From an uncultured Opitutaceae bacterium (GTDB lineage Bacteria > Verrucomicrobiota > Verrucomicrobiae > Opitutales > Opitutaceae), in the NCBI GenBank assembly GCA_946482625.1, contig CAMLSH010000134.1, forward strand, positions 1 to 8,930: 8,930 nt of DNA. Direction: 5' to 3'. Shown piece after piece: positions 6,216 to 8,930 of the stretch. Under the pieces are notes generated by a model. That model was given only the letters and a program-made list of their open reading frames with translations. It searched no databases and was not told the origin of the DNA. The position numbers and the translations under genes were made by a program. The first letter of the stretch is position 1; each line of letters opens with the position of its first letter.

Positions 6216-7175
6216 TCAGGCCGCGAGAACCAGCTTCGAGTGAGCGTTCGCCGCCGCAGGAGCATGGATGCGAGCGCGGAAATCCGACGGCGACTCACCG
6301 GCGATGCGCCGGAAGATTCGGTTGAACTGTGACAGCGACTGAAACCCCGCTTCGAACGCCGCTTCGCTGATGCGTTTGTGCGGGTTGAGCATCAGCTTCT
6401 TCACCGACTCGACCCGCGCGCACGCGAGGTAATCGGTAAAGGTCGTGCCCGTCTCCTTTTTGAAGGTCTTACAGAAATAGAACGAACTCATGTTCACGGC
6501 CTTCGCGACGGTCGCTAGGGAGAGCTCGTCGTGTTTGTGCTCGGCGATGTACGCGCGGGCTTTGGCGACGAAAGGCGACTCCGAGGACGATTCGATCAAC
6601 ACCAGCTGGTTACTGATGTTCGAGAGATGATCGGCGAAGATCGTCAACAGACGCAGAATGGACTGGTACTGCGACTGCGTCATCTGACGCGTCTCGAGAT
6701 ACGCCTCTTTGAGATTTTCCAGATCGAGACCGTAGCCCCACTCGACCAGCTGCTTCGAAATCGCCGTAAACTTCGCCTTCGACGGTTTCTGGAGCATCAC
6801 CTGACCGGTCTGGAGATAGCCCACGACTTCCTGTCCTGCGCGTATCGGAACCGCCGATTCACTCAACCCGGCGAAGCATTCCATGGTGCAGGCGCTCGTT
6901 TTGGCCGCATCCTCGATGCGCTGCTGAAGCTCAAGACACGCGGCGCAGGACTTATTCTTGGACGCCATGAGCTGACAAAACGCATTCACTTGCTTGGAGC
7001 CGTGCATGGGAGCGTTGAACGAGCCCACCGGACGGATCGAAAGCGGCAACCCCGTCAACGTCTGGAACGCCTGCTGGTAATCGCGAAACACATCGGACTT
7101 CTGAATACGGGCGGCAATTTCCCTGGCCTGACGGGCAACGCTTTCGGCGTTCGAGGAAGAGAGGGCGGAGTTCAT
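6216..7175 (-). CDS. PocR-domain AraC-family transcription regulator
   Basis: A one-component regulator with an N-terminal PocR sensory domain and a C-terminal AraC DNA-binding domain. The frame opens with ATG at 7229 (337 aa). I prefer the ATG at 7175 (319 aa, MNSALSSSN), because the first 18 residues look like leader; neither has a strong ribosome site. In the 337-aa numbering the PocR part is about 45-215, with a five-cysteine set, C85, C95, C98, C114 and C118, followed by GLSESAVPIRAGQEVVGYLQTGQ, typical of the family. PocR domains are thought to bind small hydrocarbon-like ligands; the cysteines may hold a metal. The AraC domain (about 220-320) has both helix-turn-helix units: LSLATVAKAVNMSSFYFCKTFKKETG, and ISEAAFEAGFQSLSQFNRIFRRIAGESPSDFR. 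It is cytoplasmic. It reads away from the FAD/Rieske gene, so that gene and its own promoter are candidate targets, but no binding site was recognised. Confidence 0.95.
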   Translation of the reverse strand: MNSALSSSNAESVARQAREIAARIQKSDVFRDYQQAFQTLTGLPLSIRPVGSFNAPMHGSKQVNAFCQLMASKNKSCAACLELQQRIEDAAKTSACTMECFAGLSESAVPIRAGQEVVGYLQTGQVMLQKPSKAKFTAISKQLVEWGYGLDLENLKEAYLETRQMTQSQYQSILRLLTIFADHLSNISNQLVLIESSSESPFVAKARAYIAEHKHDELSLATVAKAVNMSSFYFCKTFKKETGTTFTDYLACARVESVKKLMLNPHKRISEAAFEAGFQSLSQFNRIFRRIAGESPSDFRARIHAPAAANAHSKLVLAA

Positions 7176-7500
7176 GTTGAAGAAAATACCACCTTCGCTC
7201 GTCTCCGGATATTGGCGGTCAGGCGACATCTCACTAAGGAAATCCCTTAGATGCCCGCCGACCCGCGAACGCTGGCGCCACCATCGCCACGCCCGTCCCG
7301 GCGCAGGCGCTTACTCCTTCCCTTGGGTGCTGCTGCGATCCTTCGGAGGAAGTTACACCACGCCGCCCGGTGATTTCCCGGCCCTTCATTCGGGCTATTC
7401 GCCCGCAACCCCGAAACGCCCCGGCGGACCATTCTTGCTACTGTCCCGGACCACAGCCGCTGAACCAAACAACCCTCAACCCCCTTGCCGAAAGCCCGCC
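7176..7500. promoter_or_regulatory. Divergent intergenic region, AraC / FAD-Rieske
   Basis: About 325 bases separate the preferred AraC start from the FAD/Rieske start, the longest gap between two firm genes in the window and the natural place for AraC operator sites. I see no clear pair of direct repeats. TACTGT at 7439-7444 could be a -10 box for the plus gene, but no -35 partner lies upstream. Small hairpins are present: TCCT-TCGG-AGGA near 7340 and CGGGC / GCCCG at 7391-7405. A 39-codon plus frame from 7252 and a 73-codon minus frame (7247-7468) are Arg/Pro-rich and not protein-like. Confidence 0.4.
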
Positions 7501-8930
7501 ATGAAAACCAACACGTACTGGGTAGATACGACCGAAATCGAGCGGTTTCATCCGCTCGATAAAAACGTCAGCGTGGACGTCATCGTCGTCGGCGCCGGTC
7601 TCACGGGAATCACCGCCGCGTACCTCGCGAAACGCGCTGGCAAAACCGTCGCGTTGGTGGACCGCGAGCGATGCGGCGGCATCGATTCGTCGCTCACCAC
7701 CGCTCATCTCACCGCCGTGACCGATCTCCGGCTCCAGGAGATCGCGCGCAACTTTAGCAAAGACGCGGCCTGCGCAACGTGGGACGCCGGCATCGCCGCG
7801 ATCAACCAGATCGTGCGCAACATCCGCCGCCAGGATATCGCCTGCGATTTCCACTGGGTCCCCGGTTATCTCCATGCGCCCCTGCGAGACGCCGACCAAG
7901 CCTACACCGAGGAACTCGAAAAAGAGGCCGCCATTGCCACCGAACTCGAGATCGGTGCGAAGTACATGGAGGCGATTCCATTTTTCGACGTGCCGGGGGT
8001 CCGCTTCGATCACCAGGCGCTCTTCAATCCACGCAAATACCTGCGCGCCCTCGTGAAGAGCCTGCCCGGCGGCGGCTCCTATGTTTTCGAAGAGACCAAC
8101 GCCGACGAAATCGTCACCGATCCCCTGATACTGAAATCTCGCGGACATGAAATCCGGGGGACGTACCTGATCGTCGCCACGCACAATCCCATCTCGGGGA
8201 TCGCGGGCGCCTTCTCCTCGATGCTTTTTCAGACCAAGCTCTCGCTCTACACGAGCTATGTCGTCGGTGGAAAAATCCCCAAAGGCCATTTGCCTGCCGC
8301 GTCCTTTTGGGACAACGCAGATCCCTACGACTACCTTCGCGTTGATCCGCAGGAACAGTGGGACTACGTCATCTTCGGCGGTGAAGACCACAAAACAGGG
8401 CAGCAGGAAGACACGCAGATTCCCTATCAAAAACTGGAGGCTCGGCTGAAATCCTTTCTGCCGCAGATCGAAATCGATCACCGCTGGTCGGGCCAGGTCA
8501 TCGAAACCAACGACGGCCTTCCCTTCATCGGCGAGATAACCGCCGGGCAGTTTATCGCGACCGGTTTCGCAGGAAACGGCATGACCTTCGGAACGCTCGG
8601 CGCCATGATGGCGGTCGACGCGCTGCTGAAGCGGCCGAATCCCTGGCAGGACCTTTTCTCCCCCGACCGTTCGAAGATCTTGGGCGGGCTTTGGAGCTAC
8701 CTGAAGGAGAACAAAGATTACCCATACCACTTGGTCCGCGACTGGATGGCCGTCGGCGAAGACCCTCCGCTCGACGACGTTGAAAGAGGCGAAGGCAAGG
8801 TCATTAACCTGGGTGGGAAAAAGGTCGCCGCCTACCGCGACGACAACAACCGGCTCTCGGTCTGCTCGGCGGTCTGCACCCACCTGAAGTGTATCGTCGA
8901 CTGGAATACCGCCGAAAAAACCTGGGACTG
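7501..8930 (+). CDS. FAD-dependent oxidoreductase with C-terminal Rieske domain (partial)
   Basis: The first 476 codons of a two-domain redox enzyme, cut by the window edge. The N-terminal part is a DAO/DadA-type FAD oxidoreductase: the dinucleotide-binding motif VIVVGAGLTGITAAYLAKRAG is at about 28-48 with the acidic end of strand 2 at LVD (52-54). A second FAD-contact region is DGLPFIGEI followed by FIATGFAGNGMTFGTLGA at 338-368. A C-terminal Rieske [2Fe-2S] domain starts near 430. Its first ligand box CTH is at 459-461 (SVCSAVCTHLKC). The second C-x-x-H box should begin with the very next codon, of which only TG is present. The architecture matches the YhfW-type family (about 500-510 aa), so some 30 residues are missing. 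No signal peptide is present, so it is cytoplasmic. Substrate and electron acceptor are unknown. The ATG at 7501 leaves a normal lead of about 25 residues before the FAD motif; no Shine-Dalgarno site is visible. Confidence 0.95.
   Translation, partial: MKTNTYWVDTTEIERFHPLDKNVSVDVIVVGAGLTGITAAYLAKRAGKTVALVDRERCGGIDSSLTTAHLTAVTDLRLQEIARNFSKDAACATWDAGIAAINQIVRNIRRQDIACDFHWVPGYLHAPLRDADQAYTEELEKEAAIATELEIGAKYMEAIPFFDVPGVRFDHQALFNPRKYLRALVKSLPGGGSYVFEETNADEIVTDPLILKSRGHEIRGTYLIVATHNPISGIAGAFSSMLFQTKLSLYTSYVVGGKIPKGHLPAASFWDNADPYDYLRVDPQEQWDYVIFGGEDHKTGQQEDTQIPYQKLEARLKSFLPQIEIDHRWSGQVIETNDGLPFIGEITAGQFIATGFAGNGMTFGTLGAMMAVDALLKRPNPWQDLFSPDRSKILGGLWSYLKENKDYPYHLVRDWMAVGEDPPLDDVERGEGKVINLGGKKVAAYRDDNNRLSVCSAVCTHLKCIVDWNTAEKTWD

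Noticed and set aside
6531..7250. A 239-codon open frame on the plus strand
   Set aside because: Antisense to the PocR-AraC gene, Arg/Leu-rich shadow.
7252..7371. A 39-codon plus-strand frame as a small protein
   Set aside because: Composition is almost all Pro, Arg, Leu and Ala, there is no ribosome site, and it lies in a promoter region.
7438..8883. A 481-codon open frame on the minus strand
   Set aside because: It lies exactly opposite the FAD/Rieske gene, whose motifs are unambiguous. High GC in third positions keeps the antisense frame open; its translation has no family signature.
1..8930. CRISPR array, tRNA, rRNA, insertion sequence, phage or defence system
   Set aside because: No regularly spaced repeats, no tRNA cloverleaf with CCA-type acceptor arms, no transposase, integrase or known defence domain was seen on either strand.

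Overview
The window looks like chromosomal DNA from a Verrucomicrobiota bacterium, most likely of the Opitutae/Opitutaceae type. This is inferred from the mix of families: a DUF3826-like exported protein, an exported ThuA-domain protein, a PocR-AraC regulator and an S41 peptidase-like exported protein. It also fits the moderate to high GC and the near absence of strong Shine-Dalgarno sites. No ribosomal or other marker gene is present, so the assignment is tentative.

Layout, left to right: (1) about 1-565, a GC-rich stretch with no firm gene and one possible 54-aa membrane or secreted peptide on the minus strand (218-382); (2) 566-1228 (+), an exported DUF3826-like protein; (3) 1400-1903 (-), an unknown four-helix membrane protein; (4) 2171-3337 (+), a glycosyltransferase family 61 enzyme; (5) 3411-4874 (-), an exported S41 peptidase-family protein; (6) 5105-6025 (+), an exported ThuA-domain protein; (7) 6216-7175 (-), a PocR-AraC transcription regulator; (8) 7501 to the window edge (+), an FAD oxidoreductase with a C-terminal Rieske [2Fe-2S] domain, cut off just before the second Rieske ligand pair.

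The main structural feature is strict strand alternation: + - + - + - +. No two neighbouring genes can share an operon, so the window gives no evidence of a multi-gene system. Each gene is probably transcribed alone. The three tail-to-tail gaps (1229-1399, 3338-3410, 6026-6215) each contain GC-rich inverted repeats without a U-tract. The last is elaborate: an outer stem encloses two strong hairpins (6062-6141). It may be a bidirectional terminator or a dispersed palindromic element. The three head-to-head gaps (1904-2170, 4875-5104, 7176-7500) must hold the promoters, but I could not recognise convincing promoter boxes in them.

Base composition changes along the window. Rows sampled by hand are about 45-53% GC between roughly 540 and 4260, about 57-68% in the first 400 bases, and about 63-65% beyond 5.1 kb. 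The GT61, S41, DUF3826-like and membrane-protein block may therefore differ in history from the flanks. I found no tRNA, rRNA, CRISPR, insertion sequence or recognisable phage gene. No new multi-component system is supported; the most worthwhile leads are the nested palindrome, the alternating layout with its hairpin-filled gaps, and the composition step.
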